64,000 nt of DNA, taken from the NCBI GenBank assembly GCA_030587605.1, contig JAUQYT010000196.1, positions 1-64,000 of the forward strand. Reading direction: 5' to 3'. The notes beneath the pieces are model-generated. The model had not been told where the DNA came from. It saw only the letters and a program-made list of their open reading frames with translations, and ran no database searches. Shown here piece after piece: positions 26,684 through 35,323 of this stretch. Each line of letters opens with the position of its first letter. Positions within the stretch are counted from its first letter, which is position 1. Source of the stretch: Candidatus Njordarchaeum guaymasense (lineage in GTDB: Archaea; Asgardarchaeota; Njordarchaeia; Njordarchaeales; Njordarchaeaceae). Position numbers and translations under genes: made by a program.

Positions 26684-26730
26684 GTCTTAGGTAACGTTTA
26701 TATGGTTAGGCATCTTATGTTACCTAAGAC
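26684..26730. repeat. 12-base inverted repeat upstream of the partition cassette
   Basis: GTCTTAGGTAAC (26684-26695) and GTTACCTAAGAC (26719-26730) are exact complements with a 23-base spacer containing TTTATATG, a probable TATA element. A third copy of the half-site, GTCTTAGGTA, overlaps the stop codon of the next gene at 27105-27114, just before parA. These are candidate operators or parS half-sites. Confidence 0.75.
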
Positions 26731-26754
26731 TTAGCCGCTTGGCGGTGGCGAGTT

Positions 26755-27111
26755 TTGGAAGCCTTGGTGAGAAGAATACAGGAGCTTTCCTCGCGAAAGA
26801 AACGGATTAGTGAGGAGATCAACACTGTGGCTACTGCTTCCGACGTTAGTCAGGGCGAGGGGAGTGTCGGTTGTCTGAGGTTGGAGGACGTTTATTGTGT
26901 TAAAGACGGCAAGAGGTACGGTCCTTTTGGGCCCTACTATTATATTTATTTCCATAGGACCGGGAAACTGGAGAAGCGTTATGTTGGGAAGCGGGCTGAC
27001 CAGCTGAACGTCAGGCTGGAGGCCCTGAGTAGGCTCAGGGAGTTGGAGGCGGAGTATAGGGACATATTGAGGTTGGAGCGTAGGCTGATGAGGGCGCTTC
27101 GATTGTCTTAG
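26755..27111 (+). CDS. Small coiled-coil protein, DUF6788-like
   Basis: 118 residues from a TTG with GGTGG nine bases upstream. A basic N-terminal helix (RRIQELSSRKKRISEEI), a central motif RYGPFGPYYYIYFHRTGKLE followed by KRYVGK, and a C-terminal coiled coil rich in R, L and E. The GPYYYIY...GK pattern resembles small proteins annotated DUF6788, often found with mobile or partition genes; the function is unknown. It lies between the inverted repeat and parA and is likely controlled by it. Confidence 0.6.
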   Translation: MEALVRRIQELSSRKKRISEEINTVATASDVSQGEGSVGCLRLEDVYCVKDGKRYGPFGPYYYIYFHRTGKLEKRYVGKRADQLNVRLEALSRLRELEAEYRDILRLERRLMRALRLS

Positions 27112-27225
27112 GTATTACGTTCTTGCCTCTCCATATGGGTCCAAAAAAAGCTTTTATTGGTTGTGCTATCCTCTTCATTAGTGAATTCGCGTCTGCTCGG
27201 GGATGGTGTTTTTGGTTTGGGCGAA

Positions 27226-27993
27226 ATGAGGGTTGTGGCTTTGTGCAACCAAAAAGGCGGTGTTGGTAAGACTACTAGCGCTATTAATCTTAGTGCGGCC
27301 CTCAAGATTCTTGGGAAGAAGATGTTGCTCCTTGATTTGGATCCCCAGGCGAATTCTTCTGTGTCGTTTTTCGGTTTTGATGTGTTCAATTCCCCTGTTT
27401 CAATCTACAACGTTCTAGTTGATGAGAACGTTAATATTCACGATGTGATCAGGCGAACGGATGAGGGTGTTGATGTTCTTCCTTCTAACTTGAATCTCGC
27501 TGGTGCGGAGCTTGAACTCACTGGTTCCATCGCTGGTGAGACTGCTCTTAGGGATAGGCTTGTTGGAGTCCAAGGCGAGTATGACTATGTTCTTATCGAT
27601 TGCCCCCCCGCCTTGAACATTTTCACTGTCAATGCACTGGTTGCTGCTACTGACGTGTTTATCTGTATTCAGCCTTCCTTCCTGCCTATGGTTGGGACGG
27701 AGCAATTGACAAGGACCATCAAGATTGTTAAGAGTAGGCTTAATAGCAAGCTGAAGGTCTCCGGGATTATCTTGACAATGTGTGATGAGCGGAAGATTAT
27801 ACGCCGGGAGTCTATTAACGAGATTAATCGTTACTTTAGTGACGTTGTCTTCGACACTCGTATCCGTGTTGATGTCAAGCTCGAGGAAGCGCCTTCTCAC
27901 ATGAAGTCAATTTTCAAGTATGCGCCTGAGTCGCATGGCGCAGAGGATTATATGAATCTGGCTAAGGAAGTGGTTAAACGTGTCCAAGGATGA
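27226..27993 (+). CDS. parA: ParA/Soj-type partition ATPase
   Basis: 255 residues from the ATG at 27226. It begins with the deviant Walker A box CNQKGGVGKTT, then DLDPQANSS (Walker A'), IDCPPALNIFTVNAL (Walker B), and a C-terminal half typical of chromosomal Soj/ParA. There is no N-terminal HTH. Such ATPases bind DNA non-specifically as dimers and are displaced by ParB to move replicon copies. It overlaps parB by 14 bases, so the two are translationally coupled. TATA-like CTTTTATT is at ~27149. Confidence 0.95.
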   Translation: MRVVALCNQKGGVGKTTSAINLSAALKILGKKMLLLDLDPQANSSVSFFGFDVFNSPVSIYNVLVDENVNIHDVIRRTDEGVDVLPSNLNLAGAELELTGSIAGETALRDRLVGVQGEYDYVLIDCPPALNIFTVNALVAATDVFICIQPSFLPMVGTEQLTRTIKIVKSRLNSKLKVSGIILTMCDERKIIRRESINEINRYFSDVVFDTRIRVDVKLEEAPSHMKSIFKYAPESHGAEDYMNLAKEVVKRVQG

Positions 27994-28798
27994 TAAGCGT
28001 AGGCGACTTGGCTCCACCGTTTTCGGCGAATTGAGTAAGCTAGCTGGAGTATATAATGTTCAGGATGTTTCGCTCGATGAGATCGATCTAGAAGGCAGTA
28101 AGTTTAGGACCCGTAGTGATCTTGGTGAAAAGCAGATCGCTGAGCTGGCTGATTCAATTAGGAGTGAAGGGTTGATCAATCCTGTTGTGGTTCGACGGAA
28201 AGGCAGCAAGTATGAGTTGATCTCAGGTTTCAGGAGGGTTGAATCTGTTCGTAGGCTGGGGGAGCCTAGTATCAAGGCTATTGTTGTTAGTGTTGATGAC
28301 GATAAGGCTTTCAGGATTGCCGTGTCGGAGAATTTGAAGAGGAAGAGTTTAACGCCCATTGAGATTGGTTTGATGTGTGATAGGCTTGTTAACGAGGGTA
28401 AGTCCTATGACGAGGTTGGGCGGTTAATGGGTTTGTCGGCTAAGCAGATTCAGCGGTACCTCCGCGGTTTGAGGTTGAGTGAGGAAGTCAGGAACTCATT
28501 GAACAAGGGAGAAATCAGCTTCTTTACGGCGCTTGAGATTGGGAAAGTGGACGGCGCCGTCCAGTCGGATTTGCTAAAAAAGGTCCTAAAGTCCAACCTA
28601 TCCACGCGGGACGTTGTCAAACTAATTAAGGATATGCGGAAGAGCGAAAGCAGTCATGGGGCTATCGGGGATTTGCCTAATGTCAAGTTTAAGAGAGGTC
28701 AAATCATAATAACGTCTTCAGGCAGCGATCTCGTCAAGACTCTGAAAGTTCTTCTTAGGGAAGCCGAGAAAGGTACGGTCCAGAAAATAATCGGCTAG
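27980..28798 (+). CDS. parB: ParB/Spo0J-type partition protein
   Basis: 272 residues from a GTG overlapping the end of parA. The ParB N-terminal (CTPase) domain spans ~30-125: LGEKQIAELADSIRSEGLI, NPVVVRRKGSKYELISGFRR (family box GERR here GFRR), and IAVSENLKRKSLTPIEIG. A helix-turn-helix follows (YDEVGRLMGLSAKQIQRYLR). The C-terminal part has no zinc or coiled-coil dimer motif I can name. ParB loads on parS and stimulates ParA. Bacterial-type ParB beside an archaeal origin is noteworthy. Confidence 0.93.
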   Translation: MSKDDKRRRLGSTVFGELSKLAGVYNVQDVSLDEIDLEGSKFRTRSDLGEKQIAELADSIRSEGLINPVVVRRKGSKYELISGFRRVESVRRLGEPSIKAIVVSVDDDKAFRIAVSENLKRKSLTPIEIGLMCDRLVNEGKSYDEVGRLMGLSAKQIQRYLRGLRLSEEVRNSLNKGEISFFTALEIGKVDGAVQSDLLKKVLKSNLSTRDVVKLIKDMRKSESSHGAIGDLPNVKFKRGQIIITSSGSDLVKTLKVLLREAEKGTVQKIIG

Positions 28799-28838
28799 TT
28801 CTGAGAATAGTTGACATTCTGCGGGAAAATTTATCAGT

Positions 28839-28860
28839 CCGTATACTTTTTTGTATACGG
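28839..28860. repeat. Palindrome before the third partition-cassette gene
   Basis: CCGTATAC-TTTTTT-GTATACGG, a perfect 8-base inverted repeat around six T, ending 11 bases before the probable TTG start at 28872. It could be an operator, a parS-like site or a hairpin terminator for parB; the T-run is in the loop, not after the stem, so a terminator is less likely. Confidence 0.65.
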
Positions 28861-28871
28861 GTGAAGCTACG

Positions 28872-29420
28872 TTGACTGATGGAATTCCTGCGTCTGGAAG
28901 TGGGGAATCCTTCAGGAAGCTCTTTGATGACCCTTTGGTGAAGAAGCTTTTGAAGGACTCTAATTTGACAAGGATACAGTTTGAGACACTCTTGATCAAC
29001 TTCGTTTTCGATGAAACATTGGGTAAGGACGGTGGGATGTATGATAGGAAAGGGCGGTCTAGGATGTTTAAGGAATCTTTTAGGGCCTGGCGAGCCAAGT
29101 CTTATCCCAAGGGTGTCTCTAGGGGAGCCTTTCGCCGCGTTCTTTTCCAGGCTTGCCGCAATGTTGTTCGTTCTATCTACACTCTTTTCTTACTGGGATA
29201 CACAGGCATCCTCGATACGCCTGGATTGCACGCTTATATTGAATTATCTGACATGGTGACACAGTATAGGAAGAAAATGGAGGAAAGACAACCACGGGGC
29301 TCATCGAGGGAGGAGATGGAGGGAGAAGCCCTGCGTCTCCTTGAGAAGAGTTTGACAAAAATGATTAACGAATATGCTTCTCCTTTCAATGTCTTGGGCA
29401 AGGAGAACAATAGTGTTTGA
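28872..29420 (+). CDS. Unknown protein in the par cassette
   Basis: 182 residues from the TTG at 28872, which has GGGTGA upstream; a TTG at 28851 lies inside the palindrome and is less likely. Residues ~15-140 are helical and basic: FRKLFDDPLVKKLLKDSNLT, RKGRSRMFKESFRAWRAKSY, SRGAFRRVLFQACRNVVRSI, with a hydrophobic stretch IYTLFLLGYTGIL. The C-terminus is a long helix. The helical, basic nature and position suggest a DNA-binding partner of ParAB. I do not know the family. Confidence 0.7.
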   Translation: MTDGIPASGSGESFRKLFDDPLVKKLLKDSNLTRIQFETLLINFVFDETLGKDGGMYDRKGRSRMFKESFRAWRAKSYPKGVSRGAFRRVLFQACRNVVRSIYTLFLLGYTGILDTPGLHAYIELSDMVTQYRKKMEERQPRGSSREEMEGEALRLLEKSLTKMINEYASPFNVLGKENNSV

Positions 29421-29519
29421 CATAAAGTTCCCTTTTCCTTCAATGGCCTCCCTCAAGGGAATTCATAAAAAGGTTATTTCATATCAGTAGTGTTTGAATC
29501 GGTGGATGGTGAAAGCTGA

Positions 29520-30095
29520 TTGTATCAGTTGCCGAGACCAGACGACATCAAGAGACTGCGGAAGGACGCGAATCTTACTCAAGTTGAATTGGCGAGACGG
29601 GCTAGAGTTAGCCAGTCCCTCATAGCAAGGATTGAATCTGGTACAGTAGATCCACGCATCTCTACGCTAAGGAGGATCCTAGAAGTCATAAACGAATCCT
29701 CTACTGGTAAGACACCCAAGATCACTGTATCACAGGTGATGTGTTCACCTGTAATATCGGTAAGAGCGACGGATTCGGTGCGTACAGCGATAGAGCTAAT
29801 GGAGCGGCATAGCGTGTCTCAGTTACCAGTTACGAAAGGTGAGACTTTAGTCGGAACTGTCAGCGAAGCCACTGTAGTACGGCATCTATCGTCCGGTGAG
29901 AATGTCTTCAACTCCACGGTCAGCGAGGTCATGGATGAGAGTTTACCCGTCGTGCCACCTTCGATAGGGGTTGACGAAGCCTCCGAACTAATGTCCAGAG
30001 GTCATCCCGCTGTACTTGTTGTGGATAAGGGCAAGATAGTCGGTATCGTGACAAAGATTGATCTAATAATTCACCGTTCACGTCACAAGAAATAA
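29520..30095 (+). CDS. XRE-family HTH protein with two CBS domains
   Basis: 191 residues, TTG start. Residues ~5-60 are an XRE helix-turn-helix (IKRLRKDANLTQVELARRAR, QSLIARIESGTVDPRISTLR). Residues ~70-185 form a CBS pair (VSQVMCSPVISVRATDSVRT, EVMDESLPVVPPSIGVDEAS). CBS pairs bind adenine nucleotides, so this is probably an energy-sensing transcription regulator. This architecture is common in archaea. It follows the par cassette but has its own A/T-rich promoter region. Confidence 0.9.
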   Translation: MYQLPRPDDIKRLRKDANLTQVELARRARVSQSLIARIESGTVDPRISTLRRILEVINESSTGKTPKITVSQVMCSPVISVRATDSVRTAIELMERHSVSQLPVTKGETLVGTVSEATVVRHLSSGENVFNSTVSEVMDESLPVVPPSIGVDEASELMSRGHPAVLVVDKGKIVGIVTKIDLIIHRSRHKK

Positions 30096-30120
30096 CTCGC
30101 GCCTGACCTACATTGACTGT

Positions 30121-31002
30121 TCATTGCAGTCTAAGGATTTTGTCCCATTGATGCTTGATCCATTTCTTTATCTCGGCTAGATCTTCTTCTGTTAGGTCGT
30201 CGAATCTTCCCTGCGATTTCAGATAGTCTTCAATAGGTATCCTCTTCTCAGGATCTATCAGGTTCTTACTTGCACTCGTCAGCTCCAGTTTTCCTTTCTC
30301 AATTTCGAAGAGTATCCATGATCCTGACATTACCGCCTTTCGTCCCACTTCTATGGTTAGGCTTCCGTCGCATAGCCATCCTGTAGGGCAGGGTGTCAAT
30401 ATGTGAATGTACTTGGTACCCTTGATGTTCTTGGCTTTTTTCACCTTATCATACAAGTCCTTTGGATAAGAGGGGCATGCAGTCGCCACGTATTCGATCT
30501 CGTGTGCAGCCATTATCATGGGCAGATCCTTCTTATGCTCTCGTTTCCCCGTTGGCGTGGTCGTCGTCTTCATTCCATATGGCGTTGCTCCCGATCGCTG
30601 AATTCCCGTATTCATGTATGCCTCATTGTCATAACATATGTACAGGAAGTTCGTTTCACGTTCCGCAGCTCCTGACAGTGCTTGTATCCCTATGTCTGCC
30701 GTTCCTCCATCGCCAGCCCATGCTAGCACTGTAATGTCGTCGGTTTCTCTCGCTTCTAATGCTGCTATTATCCCTGAAGCCGCAGCGGCAGCCGAGGCAA
30801 AAGCGGTGTTAAGTGTAGGTATGTTGAGAGCCGATTTTGGGTATAGGCCCTGGATGACGCTTGTGCAACATGCTGGGACAACTATTATTGTTCGTTTTCC
30901 GAGAGCTTTCAGGGTATGTCTGAGCGCCAATATGCCGCCGCAACCGGCGCATGAACTGTTGCCTTCCAGGACTAATTCTTCTTCAGGAAGTCCCAATATC
31001 AT
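30121..31002 (-). CDS. porB: 2-oxoacid (pyruvate-type):ferredoxin oxidoreductase beta subunit
   Basis: 293 residues. The thiamine pyrophosphate-binding motif WAGDGGTADIG and its downstream NEAYMNTG, with cysteines in SSCAGCGG and CCTS that bind the proximal 4Fe-4S cluster. It is the last gene of a gamma-delta-alpha-beta operon running right to left. The complex decarboxylates a 2-oxoacid to acyl-CoA and passes electrons to ferredoxin; pyruvate is most likely. Confidence 0.93.
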   Translation of the reverse strand: MILGLPEEELVLEGNSSCAGCGGILALRHTLKALGKRTIIVVPACCTSVIQGLYPKSALNIPTLNTAFASAAAAASGIIAALEARETDDITVLAWAGDGGTADIGIQALSGAAERETNFLYICYDNEAYMNTGIQRSGATPYGMKTTTTPTGKREHKKDLPMIMAAHEIEYVATACPSYPKDLYDKVKKAKNIKGTKYIHILTPCPTGWLCDGSLTIEVGRKAVMSGSWILFEIEKGKLELTSASKNLIDPEKRIPIEDYLKSQGRFDDLTEEDLAEIKKWIKHQWDKILRLQ

Positions 31003-31006
31003 TCTC

Positions 31007-32209
31007 CTATTGCACCCCCTTCTTCAGGTCAAACCATCTTTCTCCTTGCTTTATTCTGTCCTCTTCGAGGGTTTTCACAGTTTCTTCAAAGATAGTTCTC
31101 TGGTGAGAAGGAGTCACGTCACGCCCGCCAAGTCCTGCTATGAATCCGAGGACCAGTGGCTGCTTCTTTGCTCCGTAAAGCGCGGCTTTCGTTTCGGTGA
31201 AGACAGCTCCTCCAGAACCGTAGGAGATATTCCTGTCGAGGACTGCGAAAGCCTTAACACGATTTGCAAGGTTTCTTAGCTCTTCCGCTGGAAATGGTCT
31301 AAAGACTCTCAGTTTTACCGCCCCCACCTTATATCCCTCATTCCTCAGTTCGTCGACAGCTAATCTTGCTTGAGCTGCCAGCGTTCCCATGCTTACCATT
31401 ACTACTTCCGCATCATCGCAACGGTATTCTTGGATGAGTCCACCATAGCTTCTACCGCATTTCTCCCTGAACTCTTCGTCAACTCTTCTTAGCGTTTGCC
31501 TGATATTCTCCATTGCTTTATGGGCAAAGTACCTGTGCTCCATGTAAGCGGGAATTCCTTCCCCCTCGGTTCCATCCATGTTGAGGCTTCCTAAAGTCAT
31601 TGGTCTATCGACATCGAGTAGCATGTGCCTGTTTGGGTCATGAGGTATCAATTCGTCAATATCCTCTTGGCTTGGAAGTTCTAATGGCTGTGATGTGTGG
31701 GAGAGTAGGAACCCGTCCATACAGATCATTGATGGCAGGAGGGTCTCCTCCGAGATCTTGTAGGATTGAATTATTGTGTCAAATATCTCTTGGTTGTCTT
31801 CGGCGTAGAACTGTATCCATCCTGTGTCTCTTTGGGATATGGAGTCATTGTGATCTACGTGGATGTTCCAAGGTCCAACTGCTCTGTTGACAACGCACAT
31901 GACAATTGGGAGTCGCATTATGCTGGTCCAGTGCAGCATTTCGTGCATGTAAAGTAGGCCGTGCGAAGATGTTGCTGTGAAGACTCTTGCCCCAGCCGCG
32001 GAGGCTCCGATGCATGCTGCCATAGCAGAGTGCTCTGATTCAACTCGCACATATCTCGCCTTTAGCTTGCCTTCCTCAATTATCTTTGCAAGCCTTTCAA
32101 CGATGGTGGTTTGCGGAGTAATAGGATAGGCTGCTACTACTTCTACCCTCGCAAATCTTGCTGCTTCAGCGGCAGAGTAGTTCCCTGTCATGATCACGGT
32201 TTGGCCCAT
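31007..32209 (-). CDS. porA: 2-oxoacid (pyruvate-type):ferredoxin oxidoreductase alpha subunit
   Basis: 400 residues. Typical of the alpha subunit: GNYSAAEAARFARVEVVAAY, PITPQTTIVERLA, the ESEHSAMAACIGASAAGARV region and TSSHGLLYMHEMLHW. It forms the pyrimidine-binding half of the TPP site. It starts three bases after porD and ends four bases before porB, so translation is tightly coupled. Confidence 0.94.
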   Translation of the reverse strand: MGQTVIMTGNYSAAEAARFARVEVVAAYPITPQTTIVERLAKIIEEGKLKARYVRVESEHSAMAACIGASAAGARVFTATSSHGLLYMHEMLHWTSIMRLPIVMCVVNRAVGPWNIHVDHNDSISQRDTGWIQFYAEDNQEIFDTIIQSYKISEETLLPSMICMDGFLLSHTSQPLELPSQEDIDELIPHDPNRHMLLDVDRPMTLGSLNMDGTEGEGIPAYMEHRYFAHKAMENIRQTLRRVDEEFREKCGRSYGGLIQEYRCDDAEVVMVSMGTLAAQARLAVDELRNEGYKVGAVKLRVFRPFPAEELRNLANRVKAFAVLDRNISYGSGGAVFTETKAALYGAKKQPLVLGFIAGLGGRDVTPSHQRTIFEETVKTLEEDRIKQGERWFDLKKGVQ

Positions 32210-32212
32210 TCA

Positions 32213-32494
32213 CTAATCACTCTCTCTTTTCATCTCGATCGCCTTCGGCTTACATTCATGGGCACAGATTCCACAACCCTTGCAGTAGGTATAGTCAATT
32301 TCAGGATAGCCATCCTTTCCCTTTGATATTGCCCCCTCGGGGCAGAATTGCCAGCATATCATGCATTTCTTGCATTTCTCGCAGATTACTGTGGGCTTGA
32401 AGGTTCTCCAAAGACCTGTTTTACCTCCGGCTCCCTTGGAGGGTTTAGCATATTCAGTCATCTGTTCACGCGTTTCTTGAGTTGTCTTCCCCAT
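32213..32494 (-). CDS. porD: 2-oxoacid:ferredoxin oxidoreductase delta subunit, 2x4Fe-4S
   Basis: 93 residues. Two ferredoxin-type cluster motifs: CEKCKKCMICWQFCP and CKGCGICAHECKP. It carries electrons from the TPP and cluster centre to external ferredoxin. It lies between porG and porA in the operon. Confidence 0.94.
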   Translation of the reverse strand: MGKTTQETREQMTEYAKPSKGAGGKTGLWRTFKPTVICEKCKKCMICWQFCPEGAISKGKDGYPEIDYTYCKGCGICAHECKPKAIEMKRESD

Positions 32495-32516
32495 TAAATG
32501 GCACCTTCAGTTTTCT

Positions 32517-33116
32517 TCATCTGGCAGTTCTTTCCTTGAGTGATGGAGAGACTCTTTTGTAAGCTTCCTCAGCAGCTCTGACGTTCTTTTCTCCTACTCC
32601 TCCTCTCCACTCTTCCAGTATAGCTCTCCCTATGCTCTCCATGCCAACAAGTTTTGTTGCTCTCGAGAATGCTCCCAACATTGGGGTACTTGCTATAGGC
32701 TGCCCAGCAACAATTAGTCCCAGTTCGAGCGCTATTCCGGTCGCATCCACGACAAATGTATTGAAGTGTCCGCCTAGTCCTAGCTCCTTTTCTCCTTTCG
32801 CAGAATTCATGATGAGAAATGCGGTTTCTTTTGCCCCCTCTAATACGTTGATGATCTTCATTATAGTCGAGTCTAGGATAATAACGGCATCAGGATTGTA
32901 TACTTGGCTATGAACCAGTATCGGCGTTTTAGATATTCGGGTAAATGCCTTGATTGGTGCTCCTCTTCTTTCTGCCCCAAAGAATGGAAAAGCCTGTGTC
33001 CCCTTGAATCCATTATACAAGGCAGCCCTAGCCAGCAAGTTCGCGGCTGTCACGGTTCCCTGACCTCCACGACCATGCCATCTTATCTCCCAGATTTTTC
33101 CCGACATGGTACTCAA
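32517..33116 (-). CDS. porG: 2-oxoacid:ferredoxin oxidoreductase gamma subunit
   Basis: 199 residues; the start may be three codons later at MSGKIW. The family signature is IRWHGRGGQGTVTAANLLAR, then QAFPFFGAERRGAPI and ASTPMLGAFSRAT. It is the first gene of the operon. Confidence 0.93.
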   Translation of the reverse strand: MSTMSGKIWEIRWHGRGGQGTVTAANLLARAALYNGFKGTQAFPFFGAERRGAPIKAFTRISKTPILVHSQVYNPDAVIILDSTIMKIINVLEGAKETAFLIMNSAKGEKELGLGGHFNTFVVDATGIALELGLIVAGQPIASTPMLGAFSRATKLVGMESIGRAILEEWRGGVGEKNVRAAEEAYKRVSPSLKERTAR

Positions 33117-33456
33117 CAGTCCCCTATTCTGTCAGAAAAGTATGCAATAGACGAAATCGTCTTTGGCATCAACCGGGAAGCTGATCTACTTTCCAAGAAT
33201 AATTCCTTTCTTATTTTCGAGGATATTCCTCCGCGACGCCCACTAAGAACTATTGCAGAGAATCAATTATTAGTTTGTGTTTGTTTTTGTTACGCAAATG
33301 CCCACATAGCCTTCGAAATACAAATATTCAAGTATGAACGGTTGACTTCAGTAGTATATCAAACCATCATTGCCGAGTCTAGGCATCTAGTTGGTTGACC
33401 GAACCCATTCACCAGAGATTTGAGTACACCAAGAGTCTCGTTGGAGAGGAACTCCG
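33117..33456. other. Intergenic region, divergent promoters
   Basis: 340 bases between divergent porG and the DUF2070 gene. A/T-rich segments near 33260-33360 (for example AGTAGTATATC) could hold TATA boxes. I see no gene, tRNA or repeat. Confidence 0.5.
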
Positions 33457-35289
33457 TTGGAAGAGCAAACTGTCTCGAGTATGTACAGCAGACTCTTCAA
33501 GTTGCCTCGGCTGTCTTGGATCATTTCATTTGGCGTTGTTTTCAATCTGCTCCTAGATTTTCTCGTTGTCTACGGTTTTTCTCGCATTATCGGAGAAGGT
33601 CTTTTCCAAGTTAAATTCTTCGTTAACTTGGCGTTGTGTTTCGCGATTCTTTTTGTGGCATTCATAGTTTCGTCCGTTCTGTCCAGCAACGTGTTCATGG
33701 GCAGGCTTTCAAGGGTCATGAATTCCAGGAGAACTCTTGGCGTTTCACTTTTCTCGTTAGTCTTTGCTGATGGCGTTTTCCTGATGGGATGGGTTCTCTA
33801 CGTAGTACTATTAATTCCTCTATTAGTCGAGTTCTTTGTATTCGCCCTGACGGCCGCCTTCACCGTTCGGTTGTTGGTCAGCCTTGTGATGGTTGGTGAT
33901 CGTCTTGTTAATTCTATGGGAGATTCTCTAAGCCAGCCATTACTTGTATCTGTTGTGCTTTTGGAGTTCTTTGGGCTGGCTTGGTTCGCGACTTTCTTGT
34001 CGCGTTTCCTTGTTGTTGCGGGAGTTTTTTCTGTCTTTACGTTTGTCTATGTCAAGGCTACTGGTTCTCAACTGAAGAAAGCCACTAATGTTGATGGTCG
34101 CGTTTTCTTCAGAGCTTTTCTAAGCGAGTGGAGCGCTGGCATAGGAGATGAATTGGAAGGAATCATTGAAAGAAATTCGACAAGAGAGGATTTGAAGGTT
34201 GCATCCTTCTCTTTCAGAAGCAAGCGAGGCAACATGAAAGCCGTGATGGTTGTTCCATCCATCCACCCAGGTCCGTTCAAGGGGATCGGGTCAAGTGATC
34301 TCCCAGGCTACTTGATGCGGAAGTTGGAAAGAGAGCTTGGCTGCCCTGTCATATGCGCGCATGGTCCAAGTACACATGGACAGGATCTGGTTAAGTCAAG
34401 CCAGTGCGAAGACATTTACAGGGAGACGCTAGAGACTCTAAGAGAGGGACGTTTGACATCTAAGTATTCAAGCTCGCTCGCTAAGGTGACCGAGGGTGGT
34501 GTCTCAGTTACTTGTCAAGTCCTTGGGGATTTCGCCATTTTGACAGGCAGCTCGTCCTCTTCTCTTCCTATTGATGATGTCAGCCTACAGGTGGGAAACG
34601 CTGCGGTAACTGCAGCCAAGAAGTTTGTCAAGGAAGCTGTCTTCGTTGATTCTCATAATTGTATAGACCCTAAGAGCGATTACGTTTGGCCAGGTTCGAG
34701 AATAGGTGAGCTACTTGTGAAGGCTTCTCAAAGGGCTACCGAGGAAGCTTCTCAGCTCGGCAAGGATACATTCAAGGTCGGAGCTGCCAAGCTAAAAGCT
34801 ACGGGTATCTCAAAGATCGACGGAATGGGGGAAGAAGGTGTCTCGGCGATCGTGTTTCAAATCGCTAATAAGAGCGCTGCATATATATTCTTCGATTCGA
34901 ATAACCTGGTGTTTAATATAAGGGATCTGGTTACCAAGGAACTGGTCAAGATGGGTTTCGACGCAGTTGAAGTCATCACTAGTGATACACATTCCACTAG
35001 CGCTCTCTCTCCAAGTAAGTTGGGATACAATCCGCTAGGGTATTCCACGCCACACGATAAAGTTCTTCAATTAGCGGCTACAGTGTCCAAGCGAGCTCTA
35101 AAGAACCTTGAAGATGCGAACGCTTGCGTAGGTGTTCGGGTCGTTAGAGGAGTCAAAGTTGCTGGTGAGAATAACATACAGAATATCTTAAGAGGAGTAA
35201 GAGACTCCCTCAGGGTCGCCAAGAGATTCGCTCCTGTTTCTTTCGGATCCGCTACCATACTGAGTATAGTTCCACTTCTCCTGTTATAA
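33457..35289 (+). CDS. DUF2070 family membrane protein
   Basis: 610 residues, TTG start. About six membrane segments in the first ~200 residues, then a soluble domain with the hallmark MKAVMVVPSIHPGPFKGIGS and VICAHGPSTHGQDL, and VDSHNCIDPKSDYVWPGS further on. The conserved His/Asp residues look metal-binding. This archaea-specific family has no established function. It is followed at 34 bases by the ZPR1-like gene. Confidence 0.9.
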   Translation: MEEQTVSSMYSRLFKLPRLSWIISFGVVFNLLLDFLVVYGFSRIIGEGLFQVKFFVNLALCFAILFVAFIVSSVLSSNVFMGRLSRVMNSRRTLGVSLFSLVFADGVFLMGWVLYVVLLIPLLVEFFVFALTAAFTVRLLVSLVMVGDRLVNSMGDSLSQPLLVSVVLLEFFGLAWFATFLSRFLVVAGVFSVFTFVYVKATGSQLKKATNVDGRVFFRAFLSEWSAGIGDELEGIIERNSTREDLKVASFSFRSKRGNMKAVMVVPSIHPGPFKGIGSSDLPGYLMRKLERELGCPVICAHGPSTHGQDLVKSSQCEDIYRETLETLREGRLTSKYSSSLAKVTEGGVSVTCQVLGDFAILTGSSSSSLPIDDVSLQVGNAAVTAAKKFVKEAVFVDSHNCIDPKSDYVWPGSRIGELLVKASQRATEEASQLGKDTFKVGAAKLKATGISKIDGMGEEGVSAIVFQIANKSAAYIFFDSNNLVFNIRDLVTKELVKMGFDAVEVITSDTHSTSALSPSKLGYNPLGYSTPHDKVLQLAATVSKRALKNLEDANACVGVRVVRGVKVAGENNIQNILRGVRDSLRVAKRFAPVSFGSATILSIVPLLLL

Positions 35290-35323
35290 CGCGCAGACTT
35301 AACTAGCAATGGGGACTTAAGAT

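Larger units (their letters stand above)
25992..26754. other. Candidate replication origin (oriC), 763-base non-coding region
   Basis: No convincing gene covers this region. It holds two strong ORB-like sites and one degenerate inverted one, an A/T-rich stretch that could unwind, at least five TTCACA/TGTGAA elements, and an inverted repeat before the partition genes. orc1/cdc6 and a winged-helix gene lie on the left and parA/parB on the right. This gene-plus-site arrangement is the usual layout of an archaeal oriC. I infer function; it was not tested by skew calculation. Confidence 0.8.
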
